A DNA stretch of 9,451 bases from Acidimicrobiia bacterium (GCA_030425785.1 JAUHYJ010000101.1:1-9451), one strand, 5' to 3'. Positions 1 through 6,289 are shown, counted from the first letter of the stretch. Notes: a model not told the origin generated them from the sequence alone. Made by a program: numbers and translations.

Positions 1-357
1 TCTTCGGCATGTCCCGAGAAACGGTGGTTTGATAAGGCGCCTCACGCGCGACGGGTTGATGGGACAAAACGTCGTGTGTTGCCCATCGAACGCCAGTTGG
101 CGCGCTGCGGTCTTTCCCCCACCGAAGCGTGCCCAGGCGAAGCTCCAAATTACATCCGCGTGCATACCGAAGCGCGCAGGGAGTGTCGCGAAACGACGCG
201 AGTTGCGCACCGGCGAGCGCAAATCGACTTGCTGACTCAGTCGCTGCACACAGACCGACGCGCGCAAAGGATCTGGCATACGGCGCAGAACTTTTGAGCA
301 CATTCCAATCCGCCAAACTGCTCAGGAGTTGTCGTCCTGTGCGCTTCGGGATGTCGT

Positions 358-466
358 GCAACTGCCACCGGACACGCCCACTTGGTGCAGCTGGCCCGAA
401 TGGCCAAATCGTGACTGTCGTCATTTCGACTACGTCTAGCAATTGCCGCCGAACCCGCCGATTTGG
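358..466 (+). repeat. Diverged 28-base direct repeat, 81 bases apart
   Basis: Bases 358-385 and 439-466 match at 22 of 28 positions, both starting GCAA-TGCC and ending TTGG. With one gap the similarity extends leftwards to a shared TTCG. The mismatches do not follow a codon third-position pattern, so this looks like a noncoding repeat rather than a coding duplication. Only two copies are evident and the role is unknown. Confidence 0.35.
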
Positions 467-473
467 CTTGGCG

Positions 474-486
474 AATCAAGTTGATT
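474..486. repeat. Short operator-like palindrome
   Basis: Two six-base arms, AATCAA and TTGATT, surround a central G, and the imperfect flanks GCG and TTGCG extend the symmetry. The size suits a repressor half-site pair, but no gene start lies close by and such a short palindrome can occur by chance. Confidence 0.2.
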
Positions 487-781
487 TTGCGTCGGTGTGC
501 CTCACCGCTGGAGCTTGCTCGCAATCTAAATCCCAGCGCCGCGTCGGACCAACTCGTGATAACACTCGCTCAAAAGAAAGTCGATTCGGGGCTCCGGTGA
601 TCTAGAACGCTATGATGGCGATTGGCTTTTCCACGCGTGAACACCCGCCGAGTGGCGCGCGAGCCTTCGATCAGCCTTGCGCCCGGCTCCCTGGGGCAGG
701 TGACATCTTGCGGTTTGGGCCAAGAACGGCCACTGCAGCAAGCGAGCACTGCATGGCGAGAGTATTCAACTAAGGATTTGT

Positions 782-787
782 TATAAT
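782..787 (+). promoter_or_regulatory. Possible -10 box for the kinase-like gene
   Basis: A perfect TATAAT lies 33 bases upstream of the GTG at 821 and 72 bases upstream of the ATG at 860. No good TTGACA-like element lies 16-18 bases further upstream. The box stands in an A/T-rich patch (about 761-787) within otherwise richer sequence. It is plausible as the promoter of the kinase-like gene but unproven. Confidence 0.35.
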
Positions 788-820
788 CAGGCGCGTCAAA
801 TCAGTGACCATCGCCCCCCG

Positions 821-1386
821 GTGGTTCTAGCAAACTCTTTCCTTGGCGCGGATTGGCAAATGGCAGGCAATGGCAACGGTGACCGAGATCCGATTCTTGC
901 GGATGTGATTCACGACGTCAACCGAATGTTCTGCGCGACCGATGCGCCCCGAAAGGGATACGTGCGCAATAGCGATACGGTCGAGACGATCTTCCCGGGA
1001 GTGTTATACAGCTTTCCCATGGTCTATGAACGGACCCAGCCGGTCACGGTTCAGGTCTACCGCGGATTAAGGGAAGAGGACGTCGCAAGCTCGCTTTGGG
1101 AGAAAGAGGTCCGAGTGCTGCTGCGTGTCGGCGGGACAAATCATCCGGCCTTGCCGCGAATTCACGACGGCGGCTTCGATCGTGAATCAAATCTCGCATT
1201 CGTCGTTACCGAGTGCGCGGACTACGATCTCAGCCACGTCGAAGCGCTAGGCTATTTGCGACAGCACCGCAGCGCCTGTGTGCGGCGGTTTATCATGCTG
1301 TGTGATGCGCTTAGTGTGCTGCACGGGCAGGGACTCATGCATCGCAATCTCGTGCCCCGCGCCGTGCAACTGAAAATTGAGGGCGA
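821..1386 (+). CDS. Protein-kinase-fold (pseudokinase-like) protein, 3' end lost at a junction
   Basis: About 188 residues of a Ser/Thr protein-kinase fold can be read before the sequence switches to antisense pheA. From the GTG at 821, the beta-3 strand reads VTVQVY (residues 75-80), with Gln78 where the ATP-binding Lys of VAIK normally sits. The helix-C region WEKEVRVLL (93-101) supplies a candidate Glu. The hinge region follows FVVTE (127-131). The catalytic loop reads HRNLVPRAVQL (174-184): Asn replaces the catalytic Asp, and the following Lys and Asn are also absent. The DFG region and C-lobe are missing. These changes suggest a pseudokinase or a very divergent kinase, possibly one domain of a larger protein. 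The start is uncertain: GTG 821 has no clear ribosome binding site, and ATG 860 (residue 14) is an alternative. The frame stays open to 1741, but residues after about 188 are antisense pheA and carry no meaning. The gene's normal partners lie outside this window, so its role cannot be inferred from context. Confidence 0.6.
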
Positions 1387-1392
1387 CGTCGC
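1378..1392. other. Junction between two unrelated DNA segments
   Basis: On the plus strand, kinase homology runs to about the LKIEGD codons (ending near 1386). On the minus strand, prephenate dehydratase homology runs through VARHGVPAAT, whose last codon is 1387-1389. The next minus-strand codons read SPSIFSC, where the family normally has a Gly and then a DKTS-like stretch. Both genes are therefore cut within a few bases of each other, at about 1380-1390. Local composition rises from roughly 53% G+C (961-1020) to 75% (1561-1620). No inverted repeat, target duplication, tRNA end or transposase is visible at the join. Confidence 0.75.
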
Positions 1393-1992
1393 CGCCGGCA
1401 CACCGTGTCGGGCGACGACGACGAAACGCGTCTGGTTGCCGTCGTGGTCCTCGATGTTGTCGGCGAGGACGTCGAGCCCGTACCGCTCGGCGGCGACGCG
1501 CGGCGCGATGGCGGCGAGGTGCGGCGAGACGTCCTTCGACACCATCTGGGCCGCGCCGGCGGTCGAGGTGGCGACGCGCACGTCGGCCTCGGGGAGGTGC
1601 TCGCGCAGGAACCGGTGGCACTGCGCGGTCGCGACCGGGATCGACAGGATCTCCTTGACGTCCTCGAGGGCGACGCCGGGCCGGGCGGCGAGGCACATGT
1701 GGATGTCGAGCACGACCTCGCGCTGGATCAGCAGGTCGTGATCGAATGCGAGCGCGTCGAGGGTGAAGTTGACCATCCCCTCGATCGAGTTCTCGATCGG
1801 CACGAAGCCGAGATCGACCTCGCCCGACGACACCGCGTCGAGCACGTCGGGGACGGTGCGATACGCCTGGAGGTCGCCACCGGCGAGGTCGCGCTGGGTC
1901 CGCAGTGCCTGCTCGGTGAACGTGCCGAACGGGCCGAAGAACCCGACGCGAGGCGAGGGCAGCGATTCGTCCGGCGGCGCAGCAGCAGTCAT
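1387..1992 (-). pseudogene. pheA: Prephenate dehydratase, truncated before the ACT domain
   Basis: This protein converts prephenate to phenylpyruvate with loss of water and CO2, the committed step to phenylalanine, in the cytoplasm. The 202 visible residues form most of the PDT catalytic domain: GPFGTFTEQAL (20-30), VPIENSIEGMVN (64-75), the STAGAAQMV stretch (143-151) and the active-site NQTRFVVV (186-193). Monofunctional bacterial enzymes are usually about 280-310 residues and end in a Phe-binding ACT domain. Here that half is missing because the sequence switches to the kinase-like gene at about 1387. The frame runs on to 1252, but that tail is antisense kinase. The start at 1992 places the GPxGTF motif correctly, and a TAGCCT box lies 8 bases upstream; the in-frame ATG at 2157 lies inside the neighbouring gene and is not used. 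If the junction is an assembly artefact the real gene is intact. If it is genuine, the enzyme has lost feedback control and part of its fold. Confidence 0.85.
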
Positions 1993-2000
1993 GCCGGAGC

Positions 2001-2006
2001 AGGCTA
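2001..2006 (-). promoter_or_regulatory. -10-like box for pheA (leaderless type)
   Basis: TAGCCT on the minus strand fits TANNNT and ends 8 bases before the pheA ATG, so transcription would begin at or next to the start codon. No Shine-Dalgarno sequence is evident in those 8 bases and no clear -35 is visible. Confidence 0.4.
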
Positions 2007-2068
2007 GGCCGACGGTGCCGACCCGACCCGCACCCGTTCCGGTCGACGCCGCGACCGGGACACGAGGA

Positions 2069-2851
2069 TCAGACGCCGAGCCGCTCGGTGAGCAGGTCGA
2101 CGATCTCGTCACCGGACTTCCCGCCGGCCCACCGGGCAGCGACGTCGCCGTCGCCATCGATCAGGGTGACGAACGGGAACGCCGTCACACCGAACGCATC
2201 GGCGACGACGAACGACTGGGTGTCCATGTCGACCCCGTCGGCCATCGCCGGATACGTCCAGTCGACGTCGTCCAACCACTCCCCCGGTGGGAAGTTGGGC
2301 CGACCCGCGTTGGCCGCGGTGCTCACCGCGATGAGGTTCACACCGTCCGGCACACGGCCTTCGTCGCGCAGTGCGTTGATGACCGGGACCTCGTCGTTGC
2401 AGTGCGGGCACCAGTGGGCGAGGAAGATCACCATCGTCGGGCCGTCCTGGGCGGCGTCGATGCGGACCGGTTCACCGTCGAAGCCGAGCCCCACGATCGT
2501 CGGCGCCGCCGTGCCGAGCGCCGGATCGTCGTCGATCGTGTCGGCCTGCAGCGGCGGCAGCTTCTCGCCGACCACGTCGACCGGACCGATCGCCGGCAGG
2601 AACTCCTCGGGGATGTCGGGGCTGACGGTCGAGACCGGCCCGTCGATCGAGGCCGACGGATCGGTCGAGTCCGGCGCGTCGGTCGCAGCGGGGCCGTCGG
2701 TGGTCTCGGTCGCAGCCGGTGCCTCGGTCACGGCCGCGGCGTCGGCGACCGGTTCGTCGGTGTCGTCGCCGCCGCACGCGGTGACGACGAGCGCCATCGC
2801 CAACGCAGCGACGCCGGCGCGGCGGATCGGGGTGTGGGATCGCAGGGTCAC
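2069..2851 (-). CDS. TlpA-like thioredoxin-fold lipoprotein with a DsbA-type CPHC active site
   Basis: This is a predicted 260-residue lipoprotein for thiol-disulfide exchange outside the cytoplasmic membrane. Residues 1-26 form a lipoprotein signal with Arg10-Arg11, a hydrophobic stretch and the lipobox VTAC, so Cys26 would be acylated. Residues 27 to about 85 are a flexible Ala/Thr/Asp/Pro tether. The thioredoxin-like fold follows, with the active site AHWCPHC (Cys148 and Cys151) and the cis-proline segment TAFPFVTLID (Pro226). There are no other cysteines. TlpA-type reductases usually carry a WCxPC motif, whereas CPHC is the active site of E. coli DsbA, which favours an oxidase role. The GTG start at 2851 overlaps the dsbB stop (GTGA) and is preceded by AAGGAG five bases upstream, so the genes are translationally coupled. 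The same frame is open upstream to 3211, but that part is a shadow of dsbB. The fold and location are well supported; the direction of catalysis is inferred. Confidence 0.9.
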   Translation of the reverse strand: MTLRSHTPIRRAGVAALAMALVVTACGGDDTDEPVADAAAVTEAPAATETTDGPAATDAPDSTDPSASIDGPVSTVSPDIPEEFLPAIGPVDVVGEKLPPLQADTIDDDPALGTAAPTIVGLGFDGEPVRIDAAQDGPTMVIFLAHWCPHCNDEVPVINALRDEGRVPDGVNLIAVSTAANAGRPNFPPGEWLDDVDWTYPAMADGVDMDTQSFVVADAFGVTAFPFVTLIDGDGDVAARWAGGKSGDEIVDLLTERLGV

Positions 2852-3417
2852 GAGAACTCCTTGTCGGTCTGGTCGACGGCCGTCGGTGGGGCGTCGGCAT
2901 CCGGACGGTCGAATCGGATGAGGTTGAGGGCGAGCACGGTGACGAACCCGGACAGGGCCATGAACGCCAGCGTGACGAAGCCGAACTCGCGGAACCAGAT
3001 GTCGGCGCATCCCGGCCCGAACAGCGCGCACGACTCGGTGTCGGCGAGCACGCCCCATTCGATCAGGTAGTGATACGTCGAGATGCCAGCGCCGATGAGC
3101 GCCAACGGCACCAGGTACCAGCGCGCGTCGCGATCGCGACGGACGAGGCCGACGAGTGCCACCACCGCGATCGGATACATCGCGATCCGCTGGAACCAGC
3201 AGAGTCGACACGGGATGTAGCCCGCCGACTCGGAGAAGTAGAGGCTGCCGAGCGTCGCCACACCCGCCACGGCGAGGGTCAACTCGGGTGCGCGACCGCT
3301 GACTCGGCGCGCGATGCCGACACCGACACCGGTCGTCCGGGCGACGACGAGCCCGACGGTGCCGGCCGCGGCGACGAGCGCCAACAGCGACGTGACCACC
3401 TCCATGGTCCGGACCAT
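2848..3417 (-). CDS. dsbB: Disulfide bond formation protein DsbB/BdbC family
   Basis: This is an integral membrane thiol oxidoreductase that reoxidises an extracytoplasmic DsbA-like partner and passes electrons to quinone. The 189 residues show four or five hydrophobic segments (about 7-26, 46-60, 80-93, 100-119 and 147-166). The first Cys pair is PCRLCWFQR (Cys70 and Cys73), the family signature, and the second is ESCALFGPGC (Cys130 and Cys137) in the second outer loop. The length suits the family. The start at 3417 gives MVRTMEVV, with a CATACT box six bases upstream; Met5 (codon at 3405) is an alternative. Both ATG codons lie within an 18-base perfect palindrome. The stop overlaps the start of the CPHC lipoprotein gene, which is the obvious redox partner. 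The N-terminal hydrophobic segment before the usual four is slightly longer than in typical members. Confidence 0.9.
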   Translation of the reverse strand: MVRTMEVVTSLLALVAAAGTVGLVVARTTGVGVGIARRVSGRAPELTLAVAGVATLGSLYFSESAGYIPCRLCWFQRIAMYPIAVVALVGLVRRDRDARWYLVPLALIGAGISTYHYLIEWGVLADTESCALFGPGCADIWFREFGFVTLAFMALSGFVTVLALNLIRFDRPDADAPPTAVDQTDKEFS

Positions 3418-3419
3418 GG
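3402..3419. promoter_or_regulatory. 18-base perfect palindrome over the dsbB start
   Basis: CCATGGTCCGGACCATGG reads the same on both strands and covers the dsbB ATG at 3417 and the alternative ATG at 3405. Read as DNA it could be an operator. Read as RNA it would fold into a hairpin over the start codon. The flanking bases break the symmetry. Function is inferred only. Confidence 0.4.
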
Positions 3420-3423
3420 GATC

Positions 3424-3429
3424 AGTATG
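3424..3429 (-). promoter_or_regulatory. -10-like box for the dsbB operon
   Basis: CATACT on the minus strand matches TATAAT at four of six positions and ends six bases before the dsbB ATG at 3417, the spacing expected of a leaderless transcript. No convincing -35 is visible. Confidence 0.35.
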
Positions 3430-3533
3430 GGGGAGGATCGTCGGGAACGGGTCGCGTTCGACCGACGCCTCGCCACCAGCTGAGGGTTCGCTGAGAAGCC
3501 GGTGTACGCACCAGCGCGCCCCCGATCAGGCAG

Positions 3534-3539
3534 TAGGGT
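3534..3539 (+). promoter_or_regulatory. -10-like box for the DUF2510 gene
   Basis: TAGGGT fits TANNNT and ends seven bases before the ATG at 3547. No Shine-Dalgarno sequence stands at the usual distance, so a leaderless transcript is likely. The -35 region is not recognisable. Confidence 0.4.
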
Positions 3540-3546
3540 TCGACGC

Positions 3547-4260
3547 ATGCAGGAATTCGCCGCCATCAGCGTCTCCACCTACGACCCTGATTCGCTCGTC
3601 GCCCAGCTGAACGAACGCGCCGCCGACGGCTGGTCGGTGGTGTCGATCGTGCCGACGGGCAGCACCATCACCGCGTACCTGTCGCGTGCGACCTCGGCCG
3701 ATGCCGACACCGACGGGTCCGGCGCCGACGACACGTCGACGGACGCGGTCGTGGCGGTCGCCGCGGTGCCGGAACCGGCAGCCGAACCGGCCGACGAGCT
3801 CGCAGCCGAACCGGCAGCCGAACCGGCCGAGGAACCCGCAGCCGAAACGGCGACCGAGCCGGGCGAGGAGCCCGCGCCCGAAACGGCGGAGGAGGGCGGC
3901 GACGGGTGGGCCGCGTCAGCGGCCGCCGCAGCGGTGCTCGCCGCCGAGTCGGCGAGCGAGCCGACACTGCCGTCGGCGACGCCGGAGCCGACCCCGGAAC
4001 CCGCCGCGGAACCGTTCGTCCCGGAGCCCGCAGCCGAACCGACCCCGGAACCCGCCGCCGAACCGACCCAGGAACCCGCCGCCGAACCGGCCACCGTCGC
4101 CCCGGCCGCCGAGCCGGCCGCAGCAGCTGCAGCCGCGGCGCCGGCCGGCTGGTACGCCGACCCGTCCTCGCGCTACGAGCTCCGCTACTGGGACGGCAAC
4201 ACGTGGACCGAGCACGTGTCGCGCGGCGGCCAGCAGTTCACCGACCCGCCGGTCGCCTGA
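3547..4260 (+). CDS. DUF4177-like and DUF2510 protein joined by a Pro/Glu/Ala linker
   Basis: The 237-residue protein has three parts. Residues 1-46 (VSTYDPDSLVAQLNE, then DGWSVVSIVPTG and ITAYLSR) resemble the small DUF4177 fold, a short beta-alpha-beta unit. Residues about 75-195 are a low-complexity linker with many PEPAAEP, AEPAEEP and poly-Ala stretches and no predicted fold. Residues 198-237 (GWYADPSSRYELRYWDGNTWTEHV) are a DUF2510 domain, a short Trp-rich module common in Actinobacteria and often next to membrane segments. Here there is no membrane segment or signal peptide, so a cytoplasmic protein is likely. The ATG at 3547 was chosen over the one at 3502 because it begins the domain and has a TAGGGT box seven bases before it. 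It is transcribed away from the dsbB operon. Neither domain has a known biochemical activity, so I assign no function. Confidence 0.85.
   Translation: MQEFAAISVSTYDPDSLVAQLNERAADGWSVVSIVPTGSTITAYLSRATSADADTDGSGADDTSTDAVVAVAAVPEPAAEPADELAAEPAAEPAEEPAAETATEPGEEPAPETAEEGGDGWAASAAAAAVLAAESASEPTLPSATPEPTPEPAAEPFVPEPAAEPTPEPAAEPTQEPAAEPATVAPAAEPAAAAAAAAPAGWYADPSSRYELRYWDGNTWTEHVSRGGQQFTDPPVA
3768..4137 (+). repeat. Degenerate in-frame repeats coding for the Pro/Glu/Ala linker
   Basis: Short units such as GAACCGGCAGCC and GAACCCGCCGCC recur many times in frame, giving the PEPAAEP-type linker. Copy number probably varies between relatives because such repeats expand and contract easily. The open frames on the opposite strand (Gly/Ser/Ala-rich) are by-products. 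Confidence 0.6.
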
Positions 4261-4398
4261 CGACTCGCCTGATCGAGCGGCGCGACGCGGGCGTCCGGCG
4301 AGGTCGCGGCGGTGATGCTCGTCCCCGCCGCCGTCGAGGTCGACCTCCGCATCGTGCCGGTGGCGACCCCGGGTGCCGACGGCGCGTCACGGCTGCTG

Positions 4399-4429
4399 TT
4401 GCCGAGCTGCTACCGGCGTTTCCTACCGT
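4399..4429 (+). promoter_or_regulatory. Promoter-like -35/-10 pair for the secreted repeat protein
   Basis: TACCGT (4424-4429) fits TANNNT and ends six bases before the ATG at 4436. TTGCCG (4399-4404) is a possible -35, separated by 19 bases. No Shine-Dalgarno sequence precedes the ATG, consistent with a leaderless transcript. Confidence 0.4.
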
Positions 4430-4435
4430 GCGCGC

Positions 4436-6289
4436 ATGGCTCTTGCGCGTCCCTCGTTCCGAACCATCGCTCTGTCCGCTGCACTCGCGCTCGTCGCGAC
4501 ATCGGTCGGCGGCATCGCGTCGACCGGTCCGGCAGCGGCCGAGACGCCCCCACCGCAGTACCAGCCGCTGCCTGCGCCACAACGCATCGTCGACACCCGC
4601 CCCGGTGAGCGGACGATCGACGGCGACAACCAGGGCACCGGACAGGTCGCGGCCCAAGGCACCCTCGTCGTCGAGGTCGCCGGCCGAGCCGGCGTCGACG
4701 CCTCGGCCGTCGCCGCCGTTCTGAACGTCACCGCCGTCGGCGCAGCGGGTGAGGGCTTCCTGACCGTGTATCCGTGCGACCAGGATCGTCCGCTGTCGTC
4801 GAACGTGAACTACGGCGCCGGCACCGTCGACAGCAACGCGGTCTTCGCGGCACTCGATGCGGACGGTCGCACCTGCATCTACACCTGGGCGGCCGTCGAC
4901 CTCGTCGTCGACGTCAACGGGTGGACACCCGACGGCGTGTTCGAACCGCTCGACGCACCGCTCCGGTTCGCCGACACCCGTCCCGGCGAGCAGACGATCG
5001 ACGGCCAGCTCGCCGGCGGCGGCCCCGTCACCGGTGGGCAGTCGCTCGCCGTGCCGGTCGCCGGGCGCGAGGGCGTGCCCGACGACGCGACGTCGGTCGT
5101 CCTCAACGTCACCGTCACCTCACCCCAGGGGCCGGGCCACTTCACCGTCTACCCGTGCGACGAGGACCTCCCGACGGCGTCGAACCTCAATTACCAACCC
5201 GGCCAGGTGACCTCGAACTCGTCGATCGCCCGCGTCGCCGCCGACGGGACGGTGTGCGTCTTCACGTTCGCGACGGCGCACGTCATCGTCGACGTCAGCG
5301 GCAGCCTGGCGGGCGACTCGTTCGTCGGTCTCGACGCACCGCAGCGGCTCGTCGACTCACGACCCGGCGAGCGCACGACCGACGGCGACGTGCAGGGCGA
5401 CGGGTTCCGCCGGGCCGGCACCACGCTCCAGTTCCCGGTGACCGGGCGAGCGGACATCCCGGCCGAGGCGACCGCGGTGGCGCTCAACGTGACGGTCGTG
5501 AACGGCGCCGCACCCGGATTCCTCACGGTGCACCCCCGCAACTCCGAGCGACCGCTCGCATCGAACGTCAACTTCGACGTCGGTCAGGTCAAGGCCAATC
5601 TCGTCGTTGCGGGTGTGGGCGGCGGCGGGATGGTGTGCCTCTACACCCTCGCCGACGTCGACGTGATCGTCGACGTGGCCGGCTACTACGTGGGCGACGA
5701 ACCGGCCGACACCGGCCAGGACTGCCCGTTCGAGTACCCGATCCGTTCGCTCTGGGACGGCTATCCCGTCGGCGAGTACCACATGCCGCCCGGTCGCTAC
5801 GTGGCCGAGAACCCGTTCGAGGCCCAGGTCTGGTGCGAGGGCCGCAACAAGGAAGGCAACACCTTCCAGGACTTCCTCGACGGCGACGAGCTGTACGGCA
5901 GCCATGTCGCGGCGGACGGCCGGCTCCTGTTCGACGTGCTGCCGATCTCGAACTTCGTCGACCACGTCACCGTGTTCGGGATCGACACCACGGCGCCGTG
6001 CCTGCCGCTCGTGCCGTACGACCCGGCTGCGTCGGCGAACGACCCGCTGCTCACCACGTTCGGACCGGGCGACCACCAGGTGAACGTGCACATCGCTCCG
6101 GGGACCTACTCGGCGAGCCGGGTGCCCGACGGCGGGTTCTGCGTCGTGCTCGTCTTGTCGGACTTCAGCGGCACGGACGATTCGATCATCGCCCGCTACC
6201 AATCGGGGGACGACGACTCGATCACGATCAGCGTCCCGTCGTCCGCGGCGGGCATCACGGTGGGCAACACGTGCACCACCTTCTCGTGA
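4436..6289 (+). CDS. Secreted protein with three RLVDTR-type repeats and two C-terminal Cys modules
   Basis: This is a predicted 617-residue secreted protein of unknown function. Residues 1 to about 36 are a signal peptide (positive start, hydrophobic core, AAA cleavage region). Three repeats follow at an exact 127-residue period: RIVDTRPGE (50-58), RFADTRPGE (177-185) and RLVDSRPGE (304-312). Each continues through LNVT, a TVYP or TVHP segment, SNxNY or SNVNF, and ends in VDVNGW, VDVSGS or VDVAGY. Repeats 1 and 2 each have a Cys pair (114/147 and 241/274). Repeat 3 has lost the first Cys (VHPRNS) but keeps Cys401. The C-terminal region has two related modules beginning PPGRY (451-455) and APGTY (554-558), with Cys pairs 467/522 and 569/613. 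Such repeats recur in secreted proteins of Acidimicrobiia and other Actinobacteria. The ATG at 4436 is preferred over the one at 4373 because it begins the signal peptide and has a TACCGT box six bases upstream. No membrane anchor or sorting motif is present. Confidence 0.85.
   Translation: MALARPSFRTIALSAALALVATSVGGIASTGPAAAETPPPQYQPLPAPQRIVDTRPGERTIDGDNQGTGQVAAQGTLVVEVAGRAGVDASAVAAVLNVTAVGAAGEGFLTVYPCDQDRPLSSNVNYGAGTVDSNAVFAALDADGRTCIYTWAAVDLVVDVNGWTPDGVFEPLDAPLRFADTRPGEQTIDGQLAGGGPVTGGQSLAVPVAGREGVPDDATSVVLNVTVTSPQGPGHFTVYPCDEDLPTASNLNYQPGQVTSNSSIARVAADGTVCVFTFATAHVIVDVSGSLAGDSFVGLDAPQRLVDSRPGERTTDGDVQGDGFRRAGTTLQFPVTGRADIPAEATAVALNVTVVNGAAPGFLTVHPRNSERPLASNVNFDVGQVKANLVVAGVGGGGMVCLYTLADVDVIVDVAGYYVGDEPADTGQDCPFEYPIRSLWDGYPVGEYHMPPGRYVAENPFEAQVWCEGRNKEGNTFQDFLDGDELYGSHVAADGRLLFDVLPISNFVDHVTVFGIDTTAPCLPLVPYDPAASANDPLLTTFGPGDHQVNVHIAPGTYSASRVPDGGFCVVLVLSDFSGTDDSIIARYQSGDDDSITISVPSSAAGITVGNTCTTFS
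4562..5689 (+). repeat. Three tandem 381-base coding repeats
   Basis: Units at about 4562-4930, 4943-5311 and 5324-5689 encode the three 127-residue repeats of the secreted protein. They are conserved as protein (DTRPGE, LNVT, VDV) but well diverged as DNA, so the duplication is old and the array should be stable against homologous loss. Confidence 0.7.

Larger units (their letters stand above)
1..820. other. Region without a supported gene
   Basis: No convincing gene is visible in these 820 bases. The open frames at 129-605 (+) and 237-524 (-) overlap each other, are rich in Arg, Ser and Cys, and show no recognisable domain or good ribosome binding site. A 53-codon frame at 612-773 begins with two ATG codons but is also unremarkable. 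What is visible is a diverged direct repeat (358-385 and 439-466), a small palindrome around 474-486 and a TATAAT box at 782-787 before the kinase-like gene. Composition matches the kinase-like gene to the right and differs from everything after about 1387, so this stretch belongs with the left-hand segment. I see no tRNA or rRNA. Confidence 0.55.

Noticed and set aside
402..468. Inverted pair GCCAAATCG and CGATTTGGC
   Set aside because: Only nine bases match and the flanks do not extend the pairing; this is expected by chance over a few hundred bases.
129..605. 158-codon open frame on the plus strand of the left segment
   Set aside because: It is rich in Arg, Ser and Cys, has no recognisable domain, and is overlapped by an equally plausible open frame on the other strand (237-524). 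It has no clear ribosome binding site.
612..773. 53-codon open frame starting with two ATG codons upstream of the kinase-like gene
   Set aside because: It has no ribosome binding site, domain or hydrophobic pattern, and ends just before the TATAAT box. It is probably a chance frame.
1405..3070. Long plus-strand open frames across pheA and the dsbB operon
   Set aside because: They are shadows opposite genes with clear family motifs; high G+C removes stop codons from other frames. Their translations are Arg/Asp/Val-rich with no domain.
3579..4094. Gly/Ser/Ala-rich minus-strand frame with a repeated AAGSxVGS pattern
   Set aside because: It is the reverse complement of the Pro/Glu/Ala linker of the DUF2510 protein and has no domain of its own.
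3768..4137. Possible CRISPR or tandem repeat array
   Set aside because: The repeats are short, in frame, without unique spacers, and encode a low-complexity protein linker.
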